Shown: in pieces, positions 22,092 to 30,333 of the stretch
Layout: the number at the start of each line of letters is the position of its first letter
Position numbering within the stretch: the first letter of the stretch is position 1
Source of the DNA: an uncultured Burkholderiales bacterium
GTDB taxonomy: Bacteria; Pseudomonadota; Gammaproteobacteria; Burkholderiales; Burkholderiaceae_C
Direction of reading: 5' to 3'
Assembly: GCA_903844825.1 (NCBI GenBank)
Contig: CAIMVC010000088.1
Location: forward strand, 1-49,352
DNA: 49,352 nucleotides
Translations under genes and position numbers: made by a program
Notes under the pieces: generated by a model
Seen by the model: the letters and a program-made list of their open reading frames with translations, nothing else
What the model was told of the DNA's origin: nothing
The model's database searches: none

Positions 22092-23519
22092 ATGAAACGA
22101 CGCGATTTTTTCAGCCATGCCGCTATCACGGCGGTGGCCGCCGCCTCTGTCAGCAAGGTCGCCATGGCGGCCCTGCCTGAGCCCAGCTTCATGAGCCACG
22201 CGGGCACCGCCGCGCCGCTGAGCCCCGCCAACGGTCTGCCCTACCACCCGGTGGTCACGCTCAACGGCTGGACGCTGCCCTGGCGCATGAACCAGGGCGT
22301 CAAGGAATTCCACTTGGTGGCCGAGCCCGTGGTGCGCGAGATGACGCCCGGCTTCAAGGCCCATATGTGGGGCTACAACGGCCAGAGTCCCGGTCCTACT
22401 ATTGAGGTGGTCGAGGGCGACCGTGTACGCATTTTTGTCACCAACAAGCTGCCCGAGCACACCAGTGTGCATTGGCACGGCCAGCGTCTGCCCAACGGGA
22501 TGGACGGCGTGTCGGGGCTCAACCAGAGTGCCATCCCAGTCGGCAAGACCTTTGTTTATGAATTCGAGGCGCGCCGTCCCGGCACCTTCATGTACCACCC
22601 ACACGCGGACGAGATGACGCAAATGGCCATGGGCATGATGGGTTTTTGGGTCACCCACCCCAAGTTGGACAAGGCCGGCAAGCATCCGCTGATTGACACC
22701 GTGGACCGCGACTTTGTGTTTTTGCTCAGCGCCTATGACATTGAGCCGGGCAGCGCCACCCCAAAGATCATGACCATGCTCGACTTCAACTTATGGTCCT
22801 GGAACAGCCGGATTTTCCCGGGTATCGACACGCTCAATGTGCGCAAGAACGACAAGGTGCGCATCCGCGTGGGCAACCTGACCATGACGAATCACCCCAT
22901 CCATCTGCACGGCCATGAGTTCACGGTCACGGGCACCGATGGCGGGCCCGTGCCGAATGTTGCGCGCTGGCCCGAGGTGACCACCGACGTGGCGGTAGGC
23001 CAGATGCGGCAAGTCGAGTTTCTGGCTGACGAGGAAGGCGACTGGGCCTTTCATTGCCACAAGAGCCACCACACCATGAACGCCATGGGTCATAACGTAC
23101 CCACCATGATCGGTGTCGACCACCGGGGCCTGATCAAAAAGCTGCAACAAGCCTCGCCCGACTACATGGTGATGGGCGAGCGCGGCATGGCCGACATGGG
23201 CCAGATGGAGATGCCGATACCCGAAAACACCGCCCCTATGATGACGGGCAAGGGCCCCTACGGCGGCATAGAAATGGGGGGCATGTTCAGCCTGCTCAAG
23301 GTCAGGCACGACCAACAGCCGGGCGACTACAAGGACCCTGGCTGGTACCCGCAACCGCCGGGCACACAGGCCTATGAATGGACCGGCACCCTGCCCAAGC
23401 ACGCCCGCCCCACCCCACCGCCCAGCAACACCGCAAGTTCGGCCACGCCCGCGCCAACTGACGCCGAAGTTCGGGTGCGCAAGCCCGCCGCTTCAGGCGG
23501 CCACGGCGGCCACCGTTAA
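22092..23519 (+). CDS. Tat-exported multicopper oxidase
   Basis: A 475-residue multicopper oxidase. A Tat signal (MKRRDFF...AMA, residues 1-26) indicates export in folded form. The four copper motifs are present: HWHG (His127/His129), HPHAD (His169/His171), HPIHLHGHE (His268, His271, His273) and HCHKSHH with the type-1 Cys322. This gives one T1 site and a trinuclear cluster, so it can oxidise Cu(I) or other donors with O2. A Met-rich segment (about 372-410, MVMGERGMADMGQMEM and further Met pairs) probably handles Cu(I), as in CueO-type enzymes. The C-terminal tail is Pro/Ala-rich. It sits centrally in the copper cassette. Confidence 0.92.
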   Translation: MKRRDFFSHAAITAVAAASVSKVAMAALPEPSFMSHAGTAAPLSPANGLPYHPVVTLNGWTLPWRMNQGVKEFHLVAEPVVREMTPGFKAHMWGYNGQSPGPTIEVVEGDRVRIFVTNKLPEHTSVHWHGQRLPNGMDGVSGLNQSAIPVGKTFVYEFEARRPGTFMYHPHADEMTQMAMGMMGFWVTHPKLDKAGKHPLIDTVDRDFVFLLSAYDIEPGSATPKIMTMLDFNLWSWNSRIFPGIDTLNVRKNDKVRIRVGNLTMTNHPIHLHGHEFTVTGTDGGPVPNVARWPEVTTDVAVGQMRQVEFLADEEGDWAFHCHKSHHTMNAMGHNVPTMIGVDHRGLIKKLQQASPDYMVMGERGMADMGQMEMPIPENTAPMMTGKGPYGGIEMGGMFSLLKVRHDQQPGDYKDPGWYPQPPGTQAYEWTGTLPKHARPTPPPSNTASSATPAPTDAEVRVRKPAASGGHGGHR

Positions 23520-23539
23520 GACAAACGAAAGAAATCCCC

Positions 23540-24058
23540 ATGAAAAAGCATCTTTTCAGCATGCACCGCGGCCTGCTGCTGGCGCTGAGCCTGACCGCTG
23601 CAAGCGCCTTCGCCCACGAAAAAACAAACACGCACACCCAGACGCACGCAAGCCAGAGCATCGTCAGGGAACAAAAGGACTGGGGCATCGCCGGCGACGC
23701 AAAAAGTGCCAGCCGCGTGATCCACATCCGGATGGACGACCGCATGCGCTTCACGCCCGACCGACTCCAAATCAAACTGGGCGAGACCGTCCGCTTTGTC
23801 ATCCGCAACCAGGGCAAGCTGCTGCACGAAATGGTCATCGGCACGCGTCAGGCCCTTGAGGCCCATGCCGCCATGATGCTCAAACACCCGGACATGGAAC
23901 ACGACGAGCCCGACATGGCCCATGTGGCGAGCGGCCGGCAGGGCGAGCTGGTGTGGACCTTCAACCGCCCCGGCGACTTTGAATTTGCCTGCCTGATCGC
24001 GGGGCACTACCAAGCCGGCATGACGGGTACCCTGTCAGTGACTCCGGCCACACGCTAA
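23540..24058 (+). CDS. Periplasmic cupredoxin
   Basis: A 172-residue plastocyanin-like protein with a cleaved signal (residues 1-26, ending SAFAHE). The N-terminal mature segment has several His (HTQTHAS). The type-1 copper ligands appear as His96 (GKLLHEMV), Cys151, His156 and Met161 (FACLIAGHYQAGM). An insertion rich in Met, His and Asp (about 107-130) between the ligand loops may bind extra copper. It is expected to carry electrons or copper in the periplasm, possibly to or from the multicopper oxidase encoded 20 bases upstream. Confidence 0.9.
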   Translation: MKKHLFSMHRGLLLALSLTAASAFAHEKTNTHTQTHASQSIVREQKDWGIAGDAKSASRVIHIRMDDRMRFTPDRLQIKLGETVRFVIRNQGKLLHEMVIGTRQALEAHAAMMLKHPDMEHDEPDMAHVASGRQGELVWTFNRPGDFEFACLIAGHYQAGMTGTLSVTPATR

Positions 24059-24094
24059 GCTGTCGTTCAAACATTCACCCAAGGAAAACATGAC

Positions 24095-24421
24095 ATGCAA
24101 GACACGCTCATTTTTGGCCGCAGCCTGCACCGCCTGAGTGGCACCCTGCTCCTGAGCCTGACCCTCGTCGGTCCGCTCGCAAGCCTGGCTCAAAGTGCCG
24201 ACAAAACGTCAGCAGAGGTGCGCCGCGTCGACCGCGAGGCCGGCAAGATCACCCTCAGGCACGGCGAGATCAAAAACCTGGACATGCCGCCAATGACCAT
24301 GGTGTTTCAGGTCAGGGACCCGACGCTGCTCGACAAGCTCAAAGCCGGCGACAAGGTGCTGTTCACCGCGGACAAAGCCGGGGGCAGCTACATCGTCCTG
24401 ACAATTGAGCCGCAGCCCTGA
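24095..24421 (+). CDS. CusF-like periplasmic copper chaperone
   Basis: A 108-residue protein with a signal peptide (about 1-33) and a CusF/CopB-type OB-fold domain. The copper-binding stretch is LRHGEIKNLDMPPMTMVF: His56, Met67 and Met69 correspond to CusF His36, Met47 and Met49. At the place of the CusF Trp44, which caps Cu(I), there is Met64. It should bind Cu(I) and pass it on; in E. coli the receiver is the CusCBA pump, which is not encoded here. It is the last gene of the copper cassette, 36 bases after the cupredoxin gene. Confidence 0.9.
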   Translation: MQDTLIFGRSLHRLSGTLLLSLTLVGPLASLAQSADKTSAEVRRVDREAGKITLRHGEIKNLDMPPMTMVFQVRDPTLLDKLKAGDKVLFTADKAGGSYIVLTIEPQP

Positions 24422-24441
24422 AGCGACGCCAAAGCAAGACC

Positions 24442-24468
24442 AAAAAAACGTCTGAGAAGGTACCTCAG
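24442..24468 (-). terminator. Terminator of the DUF2892 gene
   Basis: On the reverse strand CTGAG (24468-24464) and CTCAG (24456-24452) form a short stem overlapping the DUF2892 stop codon, followed three bases later by seven T (24448-24442). The stem is weak at 5 bp. Confidence 0.45.
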
Positions 24469-24674
24469 TGCGCGCCGGACTCGCCCTTCGCCGCACTGCT
24501 GATGCCCAGCATCGCGTACAAGGGGCAAAAGCTGAACAAGCCCGTCAGCAGGGGCACCACACCAAGCAGGCCCCACCAGCGCTGAGGCGCTGGCAGCACA
24601 AACACCAGCGCCAGCAAGACCAGGCCCAGCACGATGCGCAGCATCTTGTCTGTTGTTCCAATATTCACTTTCAT
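24465..24674 (-). CDS. DUF2892 small inner-membrane protein
   Basis: A 69-residue protein with the DUF2892 start MKVNIGTTDKMLRIVLGLVL and two membrane helices (about 12-28 and 33-58), ending in a short polar tail. The family includes the membrane part of YgaP-type proteins; no function is settled for the stand-alone form. FSFCPLYAMLGI near 47-58 with its single Cys is conserved in the family. A promoter with an FNR-type box lies upstream (24707-24747), so it is probably induced by low oxygen. It is convergent with the copper cassette. Confidence 0.9.
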   Translation of the reverse strand: MKVNIGTTDKMLRIVLGLVLLALVFVLPAPQRWWGLLGVVPLLTGLFSFCPLYAMLGISSAAKGESGAH

Positions 24675-24706
24675 GGTCGATTCCCCTTGACGGCTGTAAA
24701 AGCGTC

Positions 24707-24747
24707 AGCTTAGGCGCCCGGAGCTTGTGGCACTTGACACAGGTCAA
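24707..24747 (-). promoter_or_regulatory. FNR/ANR-type box with class II promoter
   Basis: TTGACACAGGTCAA at 24734-24747 matches the FNR/ANR pattern TTGAY-N4-RTCAA with perfect symmetry. On the reverse strand a TANNNT-type -10, TAAGCT, lies at 24712-24707. A start near 24699-24700 puts the box centre at about -41, the class II activation position. The target is the DUF2892 gene starting at 24674. Confidence 0.65.
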
Positions 24748-24823
24748 GAAAGCACCCTGCGCGGGCTTCATGAAGAGGTCAGCCCTCTGCCCTAAGGATC
24801 AGCAGGTTAGTAGGCCAGCCAGA

Positions 24824-25361
24824 TCAGCTCAGCCCCAGAGCCTGCCAGCCGGCATGGCCCAGTTTTTCGAGGGTCTTGATGTTCTCTTCAAAGATCGCCT
24901 CGGCTTGGGGAAACGCGGCAACGGCGCGCTCCACACTGTCTTCCCGCAGCAGGTGGAGCATGGCAAACGGCGCGCGGTTGGTGAAGTTACTGATGTCGTC
25001 CGGCTCGGTGCCGTCGAACTGAAATCGGGGGTGAAAGCTGGCCAACTGGATCACTCCCTCGAGCTCATGCTCGGCCACCACGCCGTCGGCGACCTCCAGA
25101 AAATCATTGAAATCGAGAAAGTCGTCAAACAGCGTTGGATGAATCAGCAGCGTGGTGTCAATGTCCTCAGCCGGCGTGGCCCAGCAGGTCGAGCTCACGG
25201 TCAAGCTCTTCAAGAAAATCATCAGCATGACGCGCCCGGCTGACCAACAGGCGCACCTGGTTTTTGACGTAAACCGCTTTGGCAAACGGGCACAGGTTCA
25301 GGCCGATCACGGCTTTCTCCAGCCAGTGACGGGTTTGATCCAAAACTTCTTCTTCGGTCAT
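24824..25361 (-). pseudogene. DUF1415 gene with a one-base frameshift
   Basis: Two overlapping reverse-strand frames together make a full DUF1415 protein of about 179 residues. The first, from ATG 25361, gives TEEEVLDQTRHWLEKAVIG and LCPFAKAVYVKNQVRLLVS, then ends at a TGA at 25169-25167 shortly after ELDLL. The second frame continues the family sequence with PAEDIDTTLLIHPTLFDDFL, FNDFLEVADG, LASFHPRFQFDGT and NFTNRAPFAMLHLLRED to 24824. Removing one G from the GGG at 25182-25180 joins them. The break is either a real mutation or a base-calling error. The function of DUF1415 is unknown. Confidence 0.82.
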
Positions 25362-25567
25362 GCGGGGCTCAGTCGGGTTCAAGGGAAAAAAGTGGCGCAG
25401 GCCCGGCCGCTGTCACCCGCTACCCTCCACCCGTCAACGTCAACGTCAACCGCCGCACCGACTGGGGCTGGACCGGGGCCGGGCGGGCACGAGCGCTCAT
25501 CAGCCAGGCAGCGAGTTTAGTGGCAAGCGCAGGAGCCCCGGCTTGTCGCGAGTCAGCGCACCAGCCT

Positions 25568-27067
25568 TCAGCCCCCGCTGCGCTGTTGTGCAGCGTGCCA
25601 GCCCGCCACCCGCCCCGAGGTGAAAGCCCACGCCAGGTGCAGGCCGTGGCCGCGCAGCAGCAAGCCACCCTGCCCCATGCAACCGACCGCGTACAAGCCA
25701 GGCACAACCTGCCCCTGCAGGTTCAACACGCGGCACTGCGCGTCGACCTTCACGGCGCCCTCGGTGGTGGTCAGCATCGCATGCACCGGCCCCAGCGCCA
25801 CCCACGGCCCGCCGTCGTCACCGTCATCGCCCAGGCTCTGACCCACAGCCAGACGCAGCGCCGCGTCGGACGGCATGCCAAGCGCTTGGGCCAGGCCCGC
25901 CAGGTCTGCGGCGTAGTGAACAATATCGGGCCGCCCGCGCTCGTAGTCGCCGAGGTAGGCATACGCGATGCCGGGCGCTGTAGAAATAAAGTACGGCTGC
26001 GCCCTGAACTGATCCGCCGCGCTGGCCCGCATCACGATGTAGCCGGCGCGCTCCGCCGTCAGCGCAATCGAGACGGCCGGACGCGTTGAATCCAGAGCCA
26101 CACCGGCCTTGTCAACCAGCACCGCGCCGCATTTAAAAAGCGCATCTGAGGGCGACATGTTGGCGATCAGCAAGGACTTCACCAGCGGCTGCAGCATCCA
26201 GGCCGGGGCATGCATGAAAACCTTGGCGCTGAGCCAGGCCAGCCAGGGCCAGGAGGGCATCACGTCGTTCAGTCCGCGGTGCTGGCTGCGCGAAAATCGC
26301 AGCTGCGGCCCAAAGATTTTGTCCATGTGCACCGGCACAGCGCCAGCATCCTGCGCCAGCCGAAAGCCGTCACCCAGGTTGCCCGCATTGATCGGGGTGG
26401 CGCGGGCCGCCGGCGTTGGCAAATGGGCATGGCGCATGAGCGCATTGCCACTGAAGTCGCCACTGGCCAGCACCACGCCACCGCGGGCCATGGCCTGGCA
26501 GACGCTACCGCCATGCAGGTACTCGACGCCCAGGGCTGCGCCCTGCGCGTTCAGCAGCAGGCGCTGCACGGTCACGCCGGTCTGCACCTGCGCCGCATGC
26601 CGCTGGCAGGTGCGCAGCAAGCGCGCAATTATCGCGCCCGGCCCCGGAATGGTGTTGTGCATGCGCGGCGTGCGGTGCGGCGGTTCGGCATAGGGGCCGG
26701 CAAAAGCTACGCCTTGCGACGCCAGCCAATCCACGGTGATGCCGGCCTGCTCGGCCAGCATGCGCCGAAGCGGCGCGTTGTCATGCGCCAGCAAATCGGC
26801 GGTGAAGGCGTTCATGTCTTCGACAAAGGCGTCGAAGTCGTCTGAAATTCCGGCCTGGCGCTGCAAGCGGGTGCGCGCCGCTGATATGGAGCCCACCGCC
26901 ATCGCGGTGGTGCCACCGACCCGCTCGCCGCGTTCGAGCACCAGCACGCGCGCGCCGGCCTGCGCTGCGCTGGCAGCCGCAGCCAGCCCGGAGCCGCCAG
27001 CCCCGATCACGATCACATCAAATTCAACGCGGGAAGCAGGTGGCGCTGGGCGGTCAGCCTGCCTCAT
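25568..27067 (-). CDS. FAD-dependent dehydrogenase (FAD_binding_2 family)
   Basis: A 499-residue flavoprotein of the fumarate reductase/3-ketosteroid dehydrogenase superfamily. The dinucleotide-binding motif is VIGAGGSGLAAAASAA at 20-35, then the ERGERVGGTTAMAVGS segment near 45-60. The C-terminal FAD block is GLYAVGCMGQGGLLLRGHGL near 463-482. The family oxidises CH-CH bonds or reduces enoates (fumarate, tricarballylate, steroids). No signal peptide is present, so it should be cytosolic. Its start overlaps the Bug receptor stop in ATGA, so uptake and dehydrogenation of the same acid is a reasonable guess. Confidence 0.87.
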   Translation of the reverse strand: MRQADRPAPPASRVEFDVIVIGAGGSGLAAAASAAQAGARVLVLERGERVGGTTAMAVGSISAARTRLQRQAGISDDFDAFVEDMNAFTADLLAHDNAPLRRMLAEQAGITVDWLASQGVAFAGPYAEPPHRTPRMHNTIPGPGAIIARLLRTCQRHAAQVQTGVTVQRLLLNAQGAALGVEYLHGGSVCQAMARGGVVLASGDFSGNALMRHAHLPTPAARATPINAGNLGDGFRLAQDAGAVPVHMDKIFGPQLRFSRSQHRGLNDVMPSWPWLAWLSAKVFMHAPAWMLQPLVKSLLIANMSPSDALFKCGAVLVDKAGVALDSTRPAVSIALTAERAGYIVMRASAADQFRAQPYFISTAPGIAYAYLGDYERGRPDIVHYAADLAGLAQALGMPSDAALRLAVGQSLGDDGDDGGPWVALGPVHAMLTTTEGAVKVDAQCRVLNLQGQVVPGLYAVGCMGQGGLLLRGHGLHLAWAFTSGRVAGWHAAQQRSGG

Positions 27068-28044
27068 TCGGGCTGGATACCAGAGTCTTTGATGATCTTG
27101 GCCGAACGCGCCATGTCCAGCGCGATGAAACGGGCGAAGTCATCGGGCGAGCTGCCCACCGGCTGGATGCCGTTTTGCATCATCTTGTCCCGGGTTTCTT
27201 TTTCGGCCAGCGATTTAGAGACGGCTTCAAAAATTTTCTGGATCACCTCACGGGGTGTTCCGGCTGGCGCCAGCAAGCCGGTCCAGGACGAGTACTCAAA
27301 GCCGGCCACACCGGCCTCGGCCAGGGTCGGCAAATCCGGAGAAAAAGGTGAGCGTCCGGCCGTGCTGCTGGCCAGCGCCCTGAGCTTGCCGCTCTTGACG
27401 TAGGGCAAGATGTTGGTCGGTGTGCTGAAAGCCACCTGCGTATCGCCGGCCAGCAAGGCTGCGGCAGCGGGCGCCGCTCCCCGGTAGGGAATGTGGGCGA
27501 TCTGGGTGCCGGTAGCGGCCTTGAACAGCTCGCCCATCAGGTGCTGGGGGCCGCCCGCGCCAGACGTTCCGTAGTTGAACTTGGTCGGGTTGGCCTTGAG
27601 CAAAGCCACCAGTTCCTTGATGTTGTTGGCCGGTACCGAGGCCTGAACGGCGATCAGCATCGGCTGGTCCATGACCATCGATATCGGGGCGAAGTCTTTG
27701 GCCGTATCAAAGCTGATCGACTTGATCAAGCTGGGATTGGCCGTGTGGGCAGGCGCGGCCATCAGCAAGGTGTAACCGTCGGGCGCGGCGCGGGCGACGA
27801 ATTCGGTGCCAATGGTGGCATTGCCGCCACCCTTGTTGTCCACCAGCACGCGTTGCCCCAGATGAGTCTCCAGCCGCTCGGCCATGATGCGGGCCGTCAC
27901 GTCCACCGGGCCGCCGGCGGCATAGGGCACCACGATCCTGATCGGCTTGGCGGGATAGCCCGACTGCGCCCAGGCGGCAGCGCCGGAAAAAGCCAGCGTG
28001 CAAGCCAGCAAGGAAGCAAATGAGCGGCGATGAAGTTTTGTCAT
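27064..28044 (-). CDS. Bug/TctC-family solute receptor
   Basis: A 326-residue periplasmic receptor. The signal peptide (MTKLHRRSFASLLACTLAFSG..., to about residue 26) is followed by the Bug hallmark YPAKPIRIVVPYAAGGPVDV, NKGGGNATIGTEFVARAAPDGY and YGTSGAGGPQHL. Such proteins capture carboxylates such as tricarboxylates or aromatic acids for tripartite (TctAB) transporters or for sensing. No tctA or tctB lies here. It is coupled by ATGA to the FAD dehydrogenase and follows the first DapA-like gene by 137 bases on the same strand. Confidence 0.93.
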   Translation of the reverse strand: MTKLHRRSFASLLACTLAFSGAAAWAQSGYPAKPIRIVVPYAAGGPVDVTARIMAERLETHLGQRVLVDNKGGGNATIGTEFVARAAPDGYTLLMAAPAHTANPSLIKSISFDTAKDFAPISMVMDQPMLIAVQASVPANNIKELVALLKANPTKFNYGTSGAGGPQHLMGELFKAATGTQIAHIPYRGAAPAAAALLAGDTQVAFSTPTNILPYVKSGKLRALASSTAGRSPFSPDLPTLAEAGVAGFEYSSWTGLLAPAGTPREVIQKIFEAVSKSLAEKETRDKMMQNGIQPVGSSPDDFARFIALDMARSAKIIKDSGIQPE

Positions 28045-28181
28045 GGGAGTTTTCCTGCGATGGGTTTGGGGAGTTCACGGGCGCCAAGGTGTACGTTGGC
28101 AGTTCCGGCGAGATGAAAGGTTTGGCTAGAAGGGGCAGCGTGCGAGGTGCGGACCTTTGCGTTTCGGAGCGCCTGGAGCGC

Positions 28182-29126
28182 TTAGAGCGCCAAGCCGGCC
28201 AACAAGCCAACGGCCTGCAAGGACTGCCGGATCTCCCGCTTTTTGGCGTCATTGACATTCACGCCAGGCGGGCGCACCCACGATGAACTGAACTGCCCCA
28301 ACTGAACCAAGGCCTCCTTGGTGGCGCCGAAAGGACAGGTCGGCGTCCAGTGCATGTGGTATTCAAAAATCGAGCGCATCAGGGGCACGGCAAACTGCCG
28401 GTTGATGTCCTTGGCCTTTTGCGCCGAGCCCTCGGTGGCTTCGTAGACCAGATCGGACCACTGCTGGGTGCCAACCACGCTGATGCCGATCAGGGCACCG
28501 GGCGCGTCATGCAAGAGCATGCCCAGCAGGGACGGTGAGTCAGCTGCCGGCAGCAGCGCGACGTGCCTGGCCAGACGGTCATGCCACTGGGCGTACTTGG
28601 CGGGTGTTCCGGCCGAGGCCTTGATGGCCACCACCTGGTCGAGCGCGCACAGTTGCTCGAGCACGTCCAGCGAATAAGAGCAACCGGCCGCCTCAGGGTA
28701 CTGAAAAACGATCATCGGCAAGCTGACCTCTTTTTCAAGCCGCTGAAACACGGGCAACACGCTGTCCGCATGGTGCGCCAGGTGGCGGTAAACGCGCACG
28801 TCAAAGGGGGGCACCACCAGCAGCATGTCGGCGCCCGCTTCCTTGGCCATGAGCGCCTCCCGGATCAGACCGTCGACGCTGTGCGACTCGACGCCAGCGA
28901 TCAAGTGCAGTGGTGCAGGCAAATGGGCCCGGGTAGTGGCAACAATCTGCTGACGCTCACTGCTGCTCAGGGCCAGCACCTCACCCGCATGTCCATTAAC
29001 GGCCAGGCCAAACAGACCGCTGGCACTGGCCACTTGCCGGATGTGATGGGCCAGTGCGTCATGGTCCACGCTCTGATCGTCCTTGAACGGCGTTAGCGTG
29101 GCGGGTATCAGGCCTCGAATCTTCAT
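28182..29126 (-). CDS. DapA-superfamily aldolase/lyase, copy 1
   Basis: A 314-residue class I aldolase-fold protein of the dihydrodipicolinate synthase superfamily. The Schiff-base lysine lies in VVAIKASAGT (near residue 167), and the catalytic tyrosine in IVFQYPEAAG (near 140); LAVNGHAGEVLALSSSER replaces the usual GTTGE block with N-G-H-A-G-E, as in non-DapA family members. Lysine biosynthesis is therefore unlikely; a pyruvate- or oxo-acid lyase, or a decarboxylase, is more probable. It is divergent from the LysR regulator and probably forms an operon with the Bug receptor and FAD dehydrogenase downstream. A paralogue lies at 30334. Confidence 0.87.
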   Translation of the reverse strand: MKIRGLIPATLTPFKDDQSVDHDALAHHIRQVASASGLFGLAVNGHAGEVLALSSSERQQIVATTRAHLPAPLHLIAGVESHSVDGLIREALMAKEAGADMLLVVPPFDVRVYRHLAHHADSVLPVFQRLEKEVSLPMIVFQYPEAAGCSYSLDVLEQLCALDQVVAIKASAGTPAKYAQWHDRLARHVALLPAADSPSLLGMLLHDAPGALIGISVVGTQQWSDLVYEATEGSAQKAKDINRQFAVPLMRSIFEYHMHWTPTCPFGATKEALVQLGQFSSSWVRPPGVNVNDAKKREIRQSLQAVGLLAGLAL

Positions 29127-29172
29127 ACGCAGTTGTCCAGTTGTCCTTAACCAAAATAGCGACGAGCCAGGC

Positions 29173-29199
29173 GCACGCGCCGGCAGAGTCTATGCGTGC
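29173..29199. promoter_or_regulatory. Inverted repeat between LysR and DapA-like gene
   Basis: GCACGC (29173-29178) and GCGTGC (29194-29199) form an inverted repeat with a 15-base spacer in the divergent 132-base gap. This is a possible LysR-type operator. A tandem CAGTTGTC pair at 29130-29145 lies in the leader of the DapA-like gene. Confidence 0.3.
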
Positions 29200-29258
29200 A
29201 TGGGCGAATTGGAAAGACCCCTAGAATCCGAACACTCATGAACGAAATTCACTAATTT

Positions 29259-30218
29259 ATGGATGATCTCAACGGCATGCGGGTCTTCGCCCAAGTCGCG
29301 GAGCTGCGCAGCTTCACGGCCGCGGCCCACCGGCTCGGGCTGACAGCGTCGGCCGTGAGCAAGGCGGTCGCCCGGCTGGAGCAGGAGTACGGTGTGCGCC
29401 TGCTGAACCGAACCACCCGCAGCGTGGGCCTGACCAACGACGGGCGCGACTTTTATGAGCGCTGCCGCCACCTGTTGATTGATCTGGAAGAAGCCGAGCA
29501 CCAGCTGACCCAGGCCACGCAGGGACCGCGAGGCCGGCTGCGGGTCCAAATGCCCACCGCATTTGGCAAAAATGTGGTTCTGCCCGTGCTGGCCCGCCTA
29601 CTCAAGGAAATGCCGGACCTGACCATTGATGTGGAACTCGGCGGGCGTGCCGTCGACCCGGCCGAGGAAGGGCTGGACGCCGTGGTGCGTTTTGGCGAAC
29701 TGCCCGGCTCCGGCCTGGTGGCCAGCCGCCTGTGTGAAGTGAGCTTTGTGGCGTGCGCGTCACCGCAGTACCTGGCACTGCACGGCGAACCGGCCACCCC
29801 TGAGGACCTGGGCAAGCACCAGTGCCTGGGTTACGCCACGCCCTGGCGGGACCACTACAGGGAGTGGCCTTTTGCTTTTGGGGGCAAGCAATTTACCCGC
29901 ACGATCTCGGGTCAGCTCAACGTCAACCATGCCGAAGCACTGCTCGCGGCGGCCATTGCCGGATCAGGTATCACGATGCTGGCGTCGTTTGTTGTTCACG
30001 ACGCCGTCAGGTCGGGACAGTTGCAAATCATCCTGCGCGACTACCTCGCCCCGCGCGTGCCGGTGTCCATCGTTTACCTGCCGGGCAAACAACGTTCACC
30101 GCGGGTACGGTGGTTTGTGGACGCCATCAAGAGCTGCCTGCCCTCACCCATTGTTTGGGAGTCCATTCTTCACGATGATTCAGGGCAGGCCATGACAATT
30201 ACTGACTCAAATTCATAA
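29259..30218 (+). CDS. LysR-family transcriptional regulator
   Basis: A 319-residue LysR regulator. The helix-turn-helix is at about residues 18-37 (AAAHRLGLTASAVSKAVARL), followed by YGVRLLNRTTRSVGLT. The effector-binding domain spans about 90-300, beginning with GRLRVQMPTAFG. It belongs to the CrgA/DmlR-like subgroup (MDDLNGMRVFAQVAE start). It is transcribed divergently from the first DapA-like gene and in line with the second, so it probably controls both in response to the compound taken up by the Bug receptor. Confidence 0.93.
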   Translation: MDDLNGMRVFAQVAELRSFTAAAHRLGLTASAVSKAVARLEQEYGVRLLNRTTRSVGLTNDGRDFYERCRHLLIDLEEAEHQLTQATQGPRGRLRVQMPTAFGKNVVLPVLARLLKEMPDLTIDVELGGRAVDPAEEGLDAVVRFGELPGSGLVASRLCEVSFVACASPQYLALHGEPATPEDLGKHQCLGYATPWRDHYREWPFAFGGKQFTRTISGQLNVNHAEALLAAAIAGSGITMLASFVVHDAVRSGQLQIILRDYLAPRVPVSIVYLPGKQRSPRVRWFVDAIKSCLPSPIVWESILHDDSGQAMTITDSNS

Positions 30219-30237
30219 GTAAAAGTCGAGAAAAAAC

Positions 30238-30267
30238 TTGGCGCGCTTTAAAGCAGGGCTCTAAACT
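30238..30267 (+). promoter_or_regulatory. Sigma70-like promoter of the second DapA-like gene
   Basis: TTGGCG (30238-30243) and TAAACT (30262-30267) are 18 bases apart in the 115-base gap after the lysR gene. The predicted start is near 30274. Confidence 0.4.
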
Positions 30268-30333
30268 CGGCCGGACCGTCCCGGCGCACCCGCCGGCCAA
30301 CCAGTGATCTGTCTTCCCAACGCCCCACACACC

